Assembly: GCF_900109575.1 (NCBI RefSeq)
Contig: NZ_FOAF01000002.1
Location: 62,001-126,000, forward strand
DNA: 64,000 nt
From: Olivibacter domesticus
Lineage (GTDB): Bacteria; Bacteroidota; Bacteroidia; Sphingobacteriales; Sphingobacteriaceae
Reading direction: 5' to 3'
Positions 18,503 to 28,972 of the stretch are shown here, piece by piece. The first letter of the stretch is position 1. Every line of letters starts with the position of its first letter. Below the pieces are notes generated by a model. The model was not told the origin of the DNA, did not search any database, and saw only the letters and a list, made by a program, of their open reading frames with translations. A program made the translations under genes and the position numbers.

Positions 18503-19192
18503 ATGACGAAAAGAAACATTATCATAGCCATTGATGGATACTCATCTTGCGGCAAAAGTACGGTTGCCAAAGCGTTAGCAAACAAACTCCATTACGTTTA
18601 TGTAGATAGCGGAGCTATGTACAGAACAGTTACCCTTTATTTTTTACGAAATAATATCAATTTAGAGGACGACAGTAAGATATCGAAGGCGCTTGAGGAC
18701 ATTCATATTGACTTTCATAAAGAACACGGTATAACAAAAGTTCTTTTAAATGAGGAAGATGTATCCGAAGAAATACGGCAAATGCCGGTGTCTGAAAATG
18801 TAAGTGCTGTAAGTGCTATTAAGGCTGTTAGGAAGGCGATGGTAAAGCAGCAACAAAAAATGGGTGCGCGTAAAAATGTAGTAATGGATGGACGCGATAT
18901 AGGGACCGCAGTTTTTCCAGATGCACAAGTAAAAATTTTTATGACTGCCGACCCAAAGGTCAGAGCCGAACGTCGGTATTTAGAACTGAAGAATAAAGGT
19001 GAAAATATTACTTTGGAGGAAGTCTTCGAAAATATAGCACATCGTGATTACCAGGATACAACTAGAAAGGAAAGTCCTCTTATAAGAGCTGAAGATGCTA
19101 TCATATTAGATAATACTAATATGACAGAAGAAGAGCAACTGGCTTTTGTATCCGATAAAGTAAGCGTTATAGCAGAAAAACAAGAAAAATAA
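18503..19192 (+). CDS. cmk: Cytidylate kinase
   Basis: Phosphorylates CMP and dCMP to the diphosphates in pyrimidine nucleotide recycling. The 229-residue protein has the P-loop IDGYSSCGKSTVAKALA at residues 9-25, the YVDSGAMYRTVTLYFLR substrate block, the VVMDGRDIGTAVFPDA block and the AHRDYQDTTRKESPL lid. It is followed by rpsA, the same neighbour order seen in many bacteria. Confidence 0.95.
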   Translation: MTKRNIIIAIDGYSSCGKSTVAKALANKLHYVYVDSGAMYRTVTLYFLRNNINLEDDSKISKALEDIHIDFHKEHGITKVLLNEEDVSEEIRQMPVSENVSAVSAIKAVRKAMVKQQQKMGARKNVVMDGRDIGTAVFPDAQVKIFMTADPKVRAERRYLELKNKGENITLEEVFENIAHRDYQDTTRKESPLIRAEDAIILDNTNMTEEEQLAFVSDKVSVIAEKQEK

Positions 19193-19267
19193 ACGAATAG
19201 TTAAACATCTTTTTAACTTTATACCATATTGTAAATCACCAATTTTTCTCAACAAAACTGTCATTTT

Positions 19268-19300
19268 TTGCTTTATTTAAAAATAATTTTTGCACCTTTG
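19268..19300 (+). promoter_or_regulatory. Promoter and ribosome-binding site of rpsA
   Basis: TTG at 19268-19270 and CACCTTTG at 19293-19300 (followed by CA, as in strong Bacteroidota promoters) are a likely -33/-7 pair with a 22-nt gap. Downstream, AAAAGGAG at about 19321-19328 is an unusually good Shine-Dalgarno sequence for this phylum, 12 nt before the ATG at 19341. Confidence 0.5.
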
Positions 19301-19340
19301 CAGTCCTGATGAATTTCGGGAAAAGGAGATAAATTAATTA

Positions 19341-21281
19341 ATGGCAAAAAAACAAGAAGCAGAAAAAGAGTTAAAAGCTAAACAAGCTGAAATTCAAGAC
19401 ACTGACCTAAAATCAGTTAAGGAAAAAGAGAACATCGAATCAGAAGCTGATTCAAAGTTCATTGATGAAATCAAATCAAACACTTGGATTACCCCTGAAG
19501 GTGACTTCGACTGGGATCAAGATGAAAAAGGTTTCGGTAACTACAGCTCAGAAGAGCGTGCTAAATTAGAGGAGCAATACGCTGGCACTTTCAACTCCGT
19601 TAACAAAGGAGAAATTGTTGAAGGAACGGTAGTTTCTATCAACAACAAAGATGTGGTACTTAACATCGGTTTTAAATCAGATGGCTTGGTATCTCTTTCT
19701 GAATTCCGCGATTTACCTGAATTAAAGGTAGGTGACAAGGTAGATGTTTTCGTTGAATCACGTGAAGATGAAAACGGACAATTAGTTTTATCACGCAAAC
19801 GTGCCAAAACTCAAAAATCTTGGGAAGCTATCAACGAGGCGTTAGAAAATGACACCATTATCAATGGTTTCGTAAAAAGCCGTACAAAAGGTGGTCTTAT
19901 TGTAGACATCAAAGGTGTTGAAGCATTCCTACCTGGTTCTCAAATAGATATCAAACCTATACGTGATTATGATGTATATGTTGGAAAAACAATGGAATTC
20001 AAGGTTGTTAAAATCAATCATGAATTTAAAAATGTTGTTGTTTCACATAAAGTACTGATTGAAGACGATTTAGAAAACCAAAAATCTGAAATTGTTGCCA
20101 AACTAGAGAAAGGACAAGTTCTTGAAGGTACTGTTAAAAATATCACTGATTTCGGTGTGTTCATTGATCTTGGTGGTGTTGACGGTTTACTACATATTAC
20201 TGATATTTCTTGGGGACGTATAGAACATCCAAAAGAAGTATTAGCATTAGATGAAAAAATCAATGTAGTAGTACTTGATTTTGATGATGAGAAAAAACGT
20301 ATTGCATTAGGCTTAAAACAACTTACTCCGCATCCATGGGAATCTTTAGATACTAACTTAGCTGTTGGTTCAAAAGTAAAAGGTAAGATTGTTACTGTGG
20401 CAGATTATGGTGCTTTCTTAGAAATAACACCTGGTGTAGAAGGTTTGATTCACGTTTCTGAGATGTCTTGGTCTCAAAATTTACGTAGCCCACAAGAATT
20501 CTTAAAAGTTGGCGACGAGATCGAAGCTGAGGTATTAACGTTAGATCGTGACGAGCGTAAAATGAGCCTGGGTATCAAACAATTGACGCCAGACCCTTGG
20601 AAGAATATTGCAGAACGTTATCCAATTGGAAGCAAACACAAAGCGATTGTTAAAAACATGACTAACTTTGGAGTGTTTGTAGAAATTGAAGAGGGTGTAG
20701 ATGGCTTGATCCACATATCTGATCTTTCATGGTCTAAAAAAGTTAATCATCCAAATGAATTCACTAAAGTAGGTGAAGAATTAGATGTGGTTGTTTTAGA
20801 ACTTGACGAAGAGAATCGTAAATTAAGCTTAGGCCACAAGCAATTAGAAGAAAATCCATGGGATACTTTTGAAACAATCTTCACGGTAGATTCAGTTCAC
20901 GAAGGTACTGTGCTAAAAGTAACCGATAAGGGAGATATTGTGGCGTTACCATACGGTGTTGAAGGGTTCTGCCCAAGCAAACATAGCATCAAAGAAGATG
21001 GTAAAGCGTTAGTTGCTGAAGAAGCTGCAGAATTTAAAATTATTGAATTTAACAAAGAGGCTAAACGCATCGTTATTTCTCATTCTCGTATTTGGGAAGA
21101 CGAAAGAGCTGAAGCACGTATTGAAGAATTCAATAACCGTAAGAAAGAAGCAAAAGCTGCTTCTAATGCAGTTAAAAAAGTAAAAGATTCAGTAGAGAAA
21201 TCTACTTTAGGTGATTTAGATGTGTTGGCTCAATTAAAAGAGCAAATGGAAGGTGAAGAAGGTTCTAAAAAATCAAAATAA
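19341..21281 (+). CDS. rpsA: 30S ribosomal protein S1
   Basis: RNA-binding protein of the small subunit that brings mRNA to the ribosome. At 646 residues it is longer than the E. coli protein (557) owing to a charged N-terminal extension of about 75 residues. Six S1 (OB-fold) repeats follow at roughly 85-150, 170-240, 258-325, 340-412, 430-500 and 515-590; repeats 3-5 carry the classical FGVF(I/V)(D/E) and GLIH(V/I)S motifs. The C-terminal tail is lysine- and glutamate-rich. A perfect hairpin terminator follows. Confidence 0.96.
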   Translation: MAKKQEAEKELKAKQAEIQDTDLKSVKEKENIESEADSKFIDEIKSNTWITPEGDFDWDQDEKGFGNYSSEERAKLEEQYAGTFNSVNKGEIVEGTVVSINNKDVVLNIGFKSDGLVSLSEFRDLPELKVGDKVDVFVESREDENGQLVLSRKRAKTQKSWEAINEALENDTIINGFVKSRTKGGLIVDIKGVEAFLPGSQIDIKPIRDYDVYVGKTMEFKVVKINHEFKNVVVSHKVLIEDDLENQKSEIVAKLEKGQVLEGTVKNITDFGVFIDLGGVDGLLHITDISWGRIEHPKEVLALDEKINVVVLDFDDEKKRIALGLKQLTPHPWESLDTNLAVGSKVKGKIVTVADYGAFLEITPGVEGLIHVSEMSWSQNLRSPQEFLKVGDEIEAEVLTLDRDERKMSLGIKQLTPDPWKNIAERYPIGSKHKAIVKNMTNFGVFVEIEEGVDGLIHISDLSWSKKVNHPNEFTKVGEELDVVVLELDEENRKLSLGHKQLEENPWDTFETIFTVDSVHEGTVLKVTDKGDIVALPYGVEGFCPSKHSIKEDGKALVAEEAAEFKIIEFNKEAKRIVISHSRIWEDERAEARIEEFNNRKKEAKAASNAVKKVKDSVEKSTLGDLDVLAQLKEQMEGEEGSKKSK

Positions 21282-21304
21282 ATTTCTTTTTTAATAAAAT
21301 AGAG

Positions 21305-21334
21305 AGCCGCTTTGGGAAACCGAAGCGGCTTTTT
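21305..21334 (+). terminator. Terminator after rpsA
   Basis: AGCCGCTT (21305-21312) pairs with AAGCGGCT (21323-21330) and runs into TTTTT. Confidence 0.92.
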
Positions 21335-21425
21335 CATGCTAGTATAATATAAGTGTATTAAGGACAGTATTGTCTTTTTTACTATCTTTAGATGACTAAA
21401 ACAACATCGCAAAAACACAATTTAT

Positions 21426-23810
21426 ATGCGCAAACATCTTATTACTATTTTATCTCTTTTTATCTTTCCCTTTTTACTCATCGCTTTTAGCTATCCAAAA
21501 ACACCAATTTATAAAGACCCTTCTTATAGTATCGATAGAAGAGTTCAAGATCTACTTCAACGAATGACTGCTGAAGAAAAGGTTGGGCAACTTTCTACTT
21601 TGCTGGGATGGGAAATGTACAACAAGACAAATAACGACATACAAATCAGCCAGAAATTTAAGGAAGCTGTAAAAACACAGCATATAGGAATGCTATGGGC
21701 AACCCTAAGAGCTGATCCTTGGACAAAAAAAACGTTAGAAACGGGACTTATGCCTATTGAAGCAGCCAAGGCGACCAATGCACTACAAAAATTCATGGTA
21801 GACAGTACGCGGTTAGGTATCCCTCTCCTGCTCTCTGAAGAATGTCCCCACGGGCATATGGCCATAGGAACTACTGTATTTCCCACAGCTATTGGTCAAG
21901 CAAGCACCTGGAATCCTATTTTAATCCAACAAATGGCGCAAACAATTGCCAAAGAAGCACGTGCTACAGGAAGTCATGTGGGATATGGACCAATATTAGA
22001 CCTTTCTAGAGACCCTCGTTGGTCGAGACTGGAGGAAACTTATGGAGAAGATCAGGTATTAAATGGAAAAATGGGGGTGGCAATGGTAAAGGGATTTCAG
22101 GGAAATGATTTAACAAGTGGTTATAACATTATTTCTACCCTTAAACATTTTACTGCTTATGGTATCCCAGAAGGTGGACATAATGGCGGAAGCGTTACCA
22201 TCGGGCGGCGTGAACTTGAGCAGGCCTATCTTTTACCCTTTCACCAAGCAGTGAAAGCCGGTGCCTTATCAGTCATGACAGCTTATAATTCAATTGATGG
22301 AGTTCCCTGCTCGGCTAATCCCTGGCTTTTAAAAAACGTTTTACGAGATAATTGGGGCTTTAAAGGTTTCGTAGTTTCTGATTTAGGAAGTATATCAGGA
22401 CTTGTTGGAAGTCATCATGTGGCAGCTACTCCCGCAGAAGCAGCTGCACAAGCAATAAACGCTGGTTTAGATGCCGATCTAAGTGGGTATGGCTATGGAC
22501 CGGCTTTACTACAAGCTCTTCAAGAAGGACTTGTAACGGAAAAGGTTCTAGATGTAGCCGTTAGCAAAGTGCTCTATCAGAAATTTGCACTGGGTTTATT
22601 CGAAAATCCTTATGTCAAGGTATCCAAAGTAAAATCGTCTGTACGTACAGATGAACATATTACTTTAGCTAGAAACGTGGCACGTGAATCCATTATTTTA
22701 TTAAAGAATAGCAATCAAACATTACCTTTACGAAAGAACCTTAATAGCATTGCTGTAATTGGACCAAATGCCAACAATATTTATAACCAGCTGGGGGATT
22801 ATACGGCACCTCAGTCTGAAGAGAATATAGTGACGGTTTTAGAAGGTATAACCAATAAAGTTGGTACTTCAACGAAAGTGAACTATATTAAAGGCTGTGA
22901 TATACGAGACACTACCAACACCAATATAGAGGAGGCTGTAGAAGCGGCGCGAAAAGCTGACGTAGCAGTAGTGGTGCTTGGAGGCTCTAGCGCTCGTGAT
23001 TTTAAAACTTCTTATCAAGAAACAGGTGCAGCGCAGGTGACAGCAGCACAAGATGCTTTAAGTGATATGGAAAGTGGTGAAGGCTTTGATCGTTCCACTT
23101 TAGATCTATTAGGCAAACAATTAGCACTCTTAAAAGCTATACAAAAAACGGGCACTCCAGTTGTATTGGTAACTATCAAGGGAAGACCCCTTAATCTGAA
23201 TTGGGCCCAGCATAATGTAGCAGCCATCATTGATGCCTGGTATCCTGGTCAGGAGGGTGGAAATGCGATTGCAGATGTTTTATTTGGCGACTATAACCCC
23301 GCAGGAAGATTAACCGTTTCTGTCCCGAAATCTGTAGGACAGCTACCCATGTACTATAATTATAAAAACCCTGCAAAGCACGATTATGTAGAGATTGATT
23401 CAAAACCCTTGTATAACTTTGGTTATGGTTTAAGTTATACAACATTTGCCTATACTGATCTCCAATTAAAAACGATCGAAAAAGATAATGATTTTGAAAC
23501 TCAAGTTGTTTTTAGATTGAAGAACGTTGGAAAATATGATGGCGATGAAGTAGCACAACTCTATGTTCGGGATGAAGTATCTAGTGTAGTAAGCCCCATC
23601 ACGCAATTAAAGGACTTTCAGCGAATCCATCTAAAGGCTGGAGAAGAAAAGGAAATCAGTTTTCTACTTACGGCTGATGATTTAAAGCTCTTGAATCCGC
23701 AAATGAAGTGGGTAACCGAAAAAGGTGCTTTTAAGATAATGGTAGGATCATCATCTGATAATATCAAATTAACTACCGATCTTGCCACTACCCAAGATTA
23801 TTATTTATAA
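21426..23810 (+). CDS. Glycoside hydrolase family 3 beta-glycosidase (BglX-like)
   Basis: Secreted exo-acting beta-glycosidase, probably periplasmic, removing glucose or xylose units from oligosaccharides. The 794-residue protein begins with a signal peptide (about 1-20), then the GH3 barrel with KHF(T)AYG and the nucleophile Asp319 in GFVVSDLG, then the GH3 C-terminal sandwich (ESIILLKN, AVIGPNAN, WYPGQEGGNAIADVLFGDYNPAGRL), and a fibronectin-III-like domain from about 690. The exact sugar is not readable. It converges on the susD-susC genes and with them and the ROK regulator makes a small glycan-use locus. Confidence 0.92.
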   Translation: MRKHLITILSLFIFPFLLIAFSYPKTPIYKDPSYSIDRRVQDLLQRMTAEEKVGQLSTLLGWEMYNKTNNDIQISQKFKEAVKTQHIGMLWATLRADPWTKKTLETGLMPIEAAKATNALQKFMVDSTRLGIPLLLSEECPHGHMAIGTTVFPTAIGQASTWNPILIQQMAQTIAKEARATGSHVGYGPILDLSRDPRWSRLEETYGEDQVLNGKMGVAMVKGFQGNDLTSGYNIISTLKHFTAYGIPEGGHNGGSVTIGRRELEQAYLLPFHQAVKAGALSVMTAYNSIDGVPCSANPWLLKNVLRDNWGFKGFVVSDLGSISGLVGSHHVAATPAEAAAQAINAGLDADLSGYGYGPALLQALQEGLVTEKVLDVAVSKVLYQKFALGLFENPYVKVSKVKSSVRTDEHITLARNVARESIILLKNSNQTLPLRKNLNSIAVIGPNANNIYNQLGDYTAPQSEENIVTVLEGITNKVGTSTKVNYIKGCDIRDTTNTNIEEAVEAARKADVAVVVLGGSSARDFKTSYQETGAAQVTAAQDALSDMESGEGFDRSTLDLLGKQLALLKAIQKTGTPVVLVTIKGRPLNLNWAQHNVAAIIDAWYPGQEGGNAIADVLFGDYNPAGRLTVSVPKSVGQLPMYYNYKNPAKHDYVEIDSKPLYNFGYGLSYTTFAYTDLQLKTIEKDNDFETQVVFRLKNVGKYDGDEVAQLYVRDEVSSVVSPITQLKDFQRIHLKAGEEKEISFLLTADDLKLLNPQMKWVTEKGAFKIMVGSSSDNIKLTTDLATTQDYYL

Positions 23811-23819
23811 AGAAAGCCT

Positions 23820-23867
23820 AAAAAAGCAAAAAGGAGGTTCATAATGAGCCCCCTTTTTGCTTTTTTT
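23820..23867. terminator. Bidirectional terminator between the GH3 gene and susD
   Basis: An A-rich arm (23820-23837) pairs with its T-rich complement (23849-23867) with one C-A mismatch. Poly-A and poly-T flanks let it serve both strands. Confidence 0.88.
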
Positions 23868-23926
23868 GTGGAAGGATGATACAATCTTTTAAATATTCTC
23901 AGTCCTTAAATTAAAATTCCACTTCT

Positions 23927-25510
23927 TTACTGCACATCCCAGAATAATTTGGTGTTAACATTATCCTGCGCTTTTACTGCTTCATAGTTAGCTGCGTTGT
24001 ATACAGGTTCCGATGGTGGCAGATTAAATTTAACAGGGACTGTTTTTTGAAGATCCGAATTCTGAACAACAAAACTAAATTGTGGATAGTCTAATCTTCT
24101 ATTCTCCGACCAAGCTTGTACCGTTTGGATGACATTGAAATGTAACCATTTTTGTGTTGCAATAAGCTGAATTTTATTGCTAGCTCCATCCCAATTAAGA
24201 TTAGATAAGTAGGTGTTAACCTGTGCTTCAGTAGGCGTAACGGCAGCAGGAACAGTATTATCATTACTTCTACTTCTAATATCACGATACAGATCCACGG
24301 ATTCTTTTACACTGTTCTCAAAAGAAGTTTTCGCCGATCCACCGTTTCCATTTTTCTGATAGTATTCCGCCAACAATAGATTAGTTTCTGTTGCAGAAAA
24401 TAAAACACCCGGAAAGTACTGATTTCTGGATATAGTTGATCGGTTAAATATAGAAATGGTACCGCCTCTTGCCAAATCAGATTGTGTGGCGCTAGCCAAT
24501 GATTGATCTAAACCTTTGAACTGTCCGTCAGCTTCAGCACCGGTTTCAAAAATGAAAGGTAAACGGGGGTCTGCATTTGCCACCATATGATCGATCATCA
24601 CTTTACTGGCTAAATTAGCGTTCCACCCACTTGCTTCAAATGCATCTCTGATCCCTTTGGTTTGTATACTATTATCATCAAGGTTAAAGATATCGATTTG
24701 CGCATTCTCCTCATTCGTCATAATCAGCGGATAGGTAGCTTGATTATTAATGATCTCAGCCAACTCTTGTGTCGCTCTTGCAGCAAATGTAGAACTTTCA
24801 GACACCCGCATCAACATTCTTAATCGTAAAGAGTTACAATATTTCTTCCATAATTCTACATTGCCATTATTAATAACATCTTGCGTAGTAAATCTGTCTT
24901 GAATAGCTTGACTTAAAGATATTGCATTAAGCTCCGCACTTATCGCTTTCAAGTCATCAAGCATAACGGTATAGATGTCTTCAGCCTTATCATAAGTTGG
25001 ATACGAAGACTGGTAATCACTCTGGTTCGTGCTGAGCATTCCAGCTTTACTCCAAGGAATATCGCCATGCAGATCAACAGTTTGTTGCGTTTGATCGTAG
25101 AATAAGACCTTCGCTGCTAAGAAGAATATTCTCTTTTCTTCTTTTTCAGCATCTATGGATTTATTATAGACTGTTTCCAATTCTCTATATTGTGCAAGCC
25201 CTTCGTAATATCGCGACCATCGATCTTCAATGGCGGCACCACCGGGCAATAAATGATTCTGTTCATTGACCCAACCCGCTATATGCAGATATCGAAAGAT
25301 AGTGGGCCTAAGGGTTACAAATAAATTTCTATATTCTGGCACGATTAACTGGCGATAACTGTAGATCATTCCAGTGAATTGTCTTTCAACCGTTACCTCC
25401 GTTACTTTTGATGGATCTCTATAAACTTCATCAAATGAACTCTTCTTACAGGAGGTTGTATATATTAAGGAGGCGGCGCACAGCCCCATTGCTAAAAAAT
25501 ATCTTTTCAT
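23927..25510 (-). CDS. SusD/RagB-family outer-membrane lipoprotein
   Basis: Surface glycan-binding lipoprotein that caps the partner SusC channel. 527 residues with a lipoprotein signal peptide; the lipobox cysteine is residue 21 (TTSCKKSS). The body is alpha-helical with TPR-like repeats and matches the SusD-like subgroup with NLLLAEYYQKNG and AQKWLHFNVIQTVQAWSENRRLDYP near the C terminus. Its start is 12 nt after the susC stop, so the two are co-transcribed. The ligand is unknown; the GH3 neighbour suggests a beta-linked glucan or xylo-oligosaccharide (inference). Confidence 0.92.
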   Translation of the reverse strand: MKRYFLAMGLCAASLIYTTSCKKSSFDEVYRDPSKVTEVTVERQFTGMIYSYRQLIVPEYRNLFVTLRPTIFRYLHIAGWVNEQNHLLPGGAAIEDRWSRYYEGLAQYRELETVYNKSIDAEKEEKRIFFLAAKVLFYDQTQQTVDLHGDIPWSKAGMLSTNQSDYQSSYPTYDKAEDIYTVMLDDLKAISAELNAISLSQAIQDRFTTQDVINNGNVELWKKYCNSLRLRMLMRVSESSTFAARATQELAEIINNQATYPLIMTNEENAQIDIFNLDDNSIQTKGIRDAFEASGWNANLASKVMIDHMVANADPRLPFIFETGAEADGQFKGLDQSLASATQSDLARGGTISIFNRSTISRNQYFPGVLFSATETNLLLAEYYQKNGNGGSAKTSFENSVKESVDLYRDIRSRSNDNTVPAAVTPTEAQVNTYLSNLNWDGASNKIQLIATQKWLHFNVIQTVQAWSENRRLDYPQFSFVVQNSDLQKTVPVKFNLPPSEPVYNAANYEAVKAQDNVNTKLFWDVQ

Positions 25511-25522
25511 AACTATTTATTT

Positions 25523-28500
25523 TTAAAAGCTCGCACGTAACATTAAACCAAAAGTTCTAGTAGCCGGGCTGGTTCCTGCGTTACTTACTTGATTAATCCA
25601 GTTTGACCCACCAGTCATTTGCTCTGGATCTAAATCCTTGATACTTCTGTATAGAAAGAACAGGTTACGTCCAAAAGCCGATATCTGTACATTTTTAGCT
25701 CCAAGTTTGGCAGCTAATGAAGTAGGAATTCTATAGCCCAATGAAAGTTCACGCATTTTGATATAATTGTTTTTCTGCACATACAGCTCATACCTCGAGC
25801 TAGAGTATTGTGGCCCTCCCCAATTATAGGTGTTGTTATAATAAACAGCTTGGGAAATAATGTTATTATTTGGCGTACCGTCTGAAAGCACTCCATCCAT
25901 GAGCATTCCGTCATGATAAACAGTCTGACCATTTGGACCAACCGCTCCATCAAAAGCAATCCCTCTTCCACCATCCATGTAATAACTTAAACCGCCATGT
26001 TCTGCGTCCATATAATTCAAACTTTCTTCCGTTAAGCCTCTGCTAGTCATCCAGTTAATTCCGGTCGGCATCGCATGTCCTCCCCAACGGAAATCAATGA
26101 GCGCATCTAAAGTGAAGTTTTTATAAGTAAAGGTATTGATCAAACCACCAACTGCCTTTGGCATTGCATTTCCTGCTTTAATCCAGGTATCTGCATCCAA
26201 CTGGTATAAACCATTGTCTTGGACGATCTTATTGCCATTTTCGTCGGTAGCAATCGGGTGAACCATGATATCTCCCATTGGCTGGCCTACTTTGGAAACC
26301 AGCTGAGCCGCTTGGCCGTCATAATCCCTATGCAATAATTCTGAAACCCCGCCGGGTAACTCTTCTACAATATTTTTATTCATGGAGAAGTTTAGGACTG
26401 CATTCCAACGAAAATTTTCAGATTGAATGGGCGCGCCGGTGATGGCAAATTCCCAACCCTTATTTCTCAACGCGCCCACGTTCGCAAATATAGAACTTGC
26501 TCCCATGGAAATAGGAAGTGTATAATTTAAGATCTGATCTTGGATCAAGCCGTTATAATAGGTGATATCAAAACCTAAACGGCTATCAAGCAAGCGCGTT
26601 TCCAAGCCAAACTCAACCTCTTTCTTTCGCTCTGGTTTAATATTCTCGTTGCCAAAATCGACTGTTGGAACGTTATTATAAATAACCGCCGCACCACCTT
26701 GCCTTTGAACACCTAAAGTTTGCTGCGTATAACTCAGTGCGCTCTTATAAATGTCTGGATAGTTACCTACAATCCCCCACGATCCCCTTAATTTAGCGTA
26801 ACTGAATATTTCAGGAAGGTCAAACGCCTCACTCAAGACCAAACTTGAATTTACAGAGGGGTAATACAGTACATTATTGTCGGGATGCATCGTAGAAATA
26901 CGTTCGCGACGTAATGTTCCCTCGACAAACCAATACTCCTTTAAATTGAAATTCAAGGTTCCAAACAAGGCATCTCTCAACATATTTCTCCGGTAATTGT
27001 ATCTAGTGCTTCCGCCTATGGTATTATTGGAAGCATTTATATCAAACCAATCCCGAACACTTAATCCGCCAGCTGTTTCCCTCTGCACATAAGTATCCTG
27101 AGATTTTGTAGCCGTATACCCCCCCATAACCCCTAACTTTATATCTGGATTAATTTGTTTGCTGTAAGTAGCCAAAAGATCTACATAGTAGATATTTGCA
27201 TTTTGGGAACCCAATCCAAAATATCCTGTAGTAGCATCATAAACTATTGGTTTTTCAGTTGGTTGTTTGTCCTCTGTTTTTAAAGAGGTTATATCCGCAG
27301 AAAATCGTGCACGAAGAGATAAGTCGCTAGTAACCTGATAAGTATTTGTAACAGAACCAATTAAACGGTTAGAATATTCATCATATTCCTTTGCTTTCGT
27401 ATTCCAAATGTAATCTAACACATCTGTTTTATAGCCATTGTACCTTAAATTCTCTTCAGGTGTTAAACTTTGTACATTAGGGGCTTCCACAACATACTTA
27501 TAACCCAAACTCGTTTTGTATTTATTCAAATACCATTCTGGATTATCAAAAGTAGAAATCATCCCGGTGAAGTTATTGATCATACGATCTGTTAAGAAAG
27601 GTCTATTATGCGTGTGTTGATTCACGTAATTGACAACAACATCGGTCGTTAACTTGTCCCATAATTTAAATGAGGTATTAAGATTCGCTATGTTCTTTTT
27701 ATTATAGGAATCCAAGGAGGTCATTTCATTATCCTGACGCGTTAATGAAAAACGGGTATTTGAATTTTCTCCGGTATGACCCAAAGCGAGATTAAAGATC
27801 GTATTGTTTGGATTGTTAAAAAATTTGCTGTAGGCATTTTGCGCAACATATGGTCTTACTTGACCATCCCAAGAGATCACATCCTGCCCATCGAATTTCG
27901 GACCGAAATTCACGGTAGCAGGTAATAAGCCACGGGTAACACCGTTAATTGCCAGATCGTCACTATAATAATAAAACAGATCTTCCGCCTGATTGTCATT
28001 TTGGTACGCTGTGGTATAGCCGGGCCCCCTTACATCTTGAAACCTTGGTAAGTAAGCAATTCTGTCATTTGTATAGGTGGCGTTGAAATCAATTGAGTAT
28101 CCTTTGCCTCCCTTACCAGATTTTGTGGTTACCAAAACCACACCATTCATTGCTTCTGATCCATATAAAGCTGCAGCCGAAGCACCTTTTAAAACACTGA
28201 TGGATTCGATATCCTCAGGGTTCAAATCTTCCAATCCGTTACCTCTCGCCCGTTGGTCACCCCAATAGTCGGAGTTATTGAACGTTGTTTGACGCATAGG
28301 TACCCCATCAATGATTACCAAGGGTTGCGAATTTCCTGTAATGGAATTCGTACCGCGTATATTGATATTAATACCGGATGTTGCACCACCAGGAGCGGCT
28401 GAAATTCTTACACCGGGCGCTTTTCCGTATAGTGCACCTGCAAAGTTAGGAGAGCCTGTCTTTGTTAATTCTTTAGCACTCACCGTACTTGTAGCATATC

Positions 28501-28855
28501 CTAATGATTTAGCTTCTTTTTTGATACCCAATGAAGTTACTACTACTTCTTGCAAGGCATTTTCGTCAGTCTCCAAAGTTACCTTTAGAATAGACTGATT
28601 ACCAACAGGGACATCCTTTACGACATAGCCTATCATCGAAAACGACAATGTTTCACCAGCGGAGGTTTGAATAGAAAACCTACCGTTAGCATCGGTAGAA
28701 GAAGCCCTGGTTGTACCTTTTACACGGACAGTTACACCAGGCAAAACTCCTTGTGCATCAGACACAATGCCTGATACCGTAGTTTGAGCAAAACTGCTGA
28801 AAGTTATTATACATAATAACACAACAGCAAATGCTTTTGAATATAATTCTTTCAT
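25523..28855 (-). CDS. SusC/RagA-family TonB-dependent outer-membrane transporter
   Basis: TonB-powered importer for oligosaccharides bound by the SusD partner. The 1110 residues include a signal peptide (1-23), an N-terminal carboxypeptidase-regulatory-like domain (about 25-105, SGIVSDAQGVLPGVTVRVKGT), the LQEVVVTSLGIKKEAKSLGY box typical of SusC, the plug domain (NINIRGTNSI, VIIDGVP, VLKGASAAALYGSEAMNGVVLVTTKSG) and a 22-strand barrel ending in a terminal aromatic-type strand (LMLRASF). Full length and intact. It follows the ROK gene by 117 nt on the same strand. Confidence 0.95.
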   Translation of the reverse strand: MKELYSKAFAVVLLCIITFSSFAQTTVSGIVSDAQGVLPGVTVRVKGTTRASSTDANGRFSIQTSAGETLSFSMIGYVVKDVPVGNQSILKVTLETDENALQEVVVTSLGIKKEAKSLGYATSTVSAKELTKTGSPNFAGALYGKAPGVRISAAPGGATSGININIRGTNSITGNSQPLVIIDGVPMRQTTFNNSDYWGDQRARGNGLEDLNPEDIESISVLKGASAAALYGSEAMNGVVLVTTKSGKGGKGYSIDFNATYTNDRIAYLPRFQDVRGPGYTTAYQNDNQAEDLFYYYSDDLAINGVTRGLLPATVNFGPKFDGQDVISWDGQVRPYVAQNAYSKFFNNPNNTIFNLALGHTGENSNTRFSLTRQDNEMTSLDSYNKKNIANLNTSFKLWDKLTTDVVVNYVNQHTHNRPFLTDRMINNFTGMISTFDNPEWYLNKYKTSLGYKYVVEAPNVQSLTPEENLRYNGYKTDVLDYIWNTKAKEYDEYSNRLIGSVTNTYQVTSDLSLRARFSADITSLKTEDKQPTEKPIVYDATTGYFGLGSQNANIYYVDLLATYSKQINPDIKLGVMGGYTATKSQDTYVQRETAGGLSVRDWFDINASNNTIGGSTRYNYRRNMLRDALFGTLNFNLKEYWFVEGTLRRERISTMHPDNNVLYYPSVNSSLVLSEAFDLPEIFSYAKLRGSWGIVGNYPDIYKSALSYTQQTLGVQRQGGAAVIYNNVPTVDFGNENIKPERKKEVEFGLETRLLDSRLGFDITYYNGLIQDQILNYTLPISMGASSIFANVGALRNKGWEFAITGAPIQSENFRWNAVLNFSMNKNIVEELPGGVSELLHRDYDGQAAQLVSKVGQPMGDIMVHPIATDENGNKIVQDNGLYQLDADTWIKAGNAMPKAVGGLINTFTYKNFTLDALIDFRWGGHAMPTGINWMTSRGLTEESLNYMDAEHGGLSYYMDGGRGIAFDGAVGPNGQTVYHDGMLMDGVLSDGTPNNNIISQAVYYNNTYNWGGPQYSSSRYELYVQKNNYIKMRELSLGYRIPTSLAAKLGAKNVQISAFGRNLFFLYRSIKDLDPEQMTGGSNWINQVSNAGTSPATRTFGLMLRASF

Positions 28856-28972
28856 GATTTGATTGGTTTGTTAAAATTTCATTAGATTGATTGTTGTCGA
28901 TTGCTCGTTTATTTGTTAGGTCCTTTTTATTTTATATCATAGGCAGATCGTTTAAAATGAAATGATTTTTCC

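Noticed and set aside
28311-28598. Plus-strand open frame inside susC
   Set aside because: Antisense shadow of the SusC plug and N-terminal domain.
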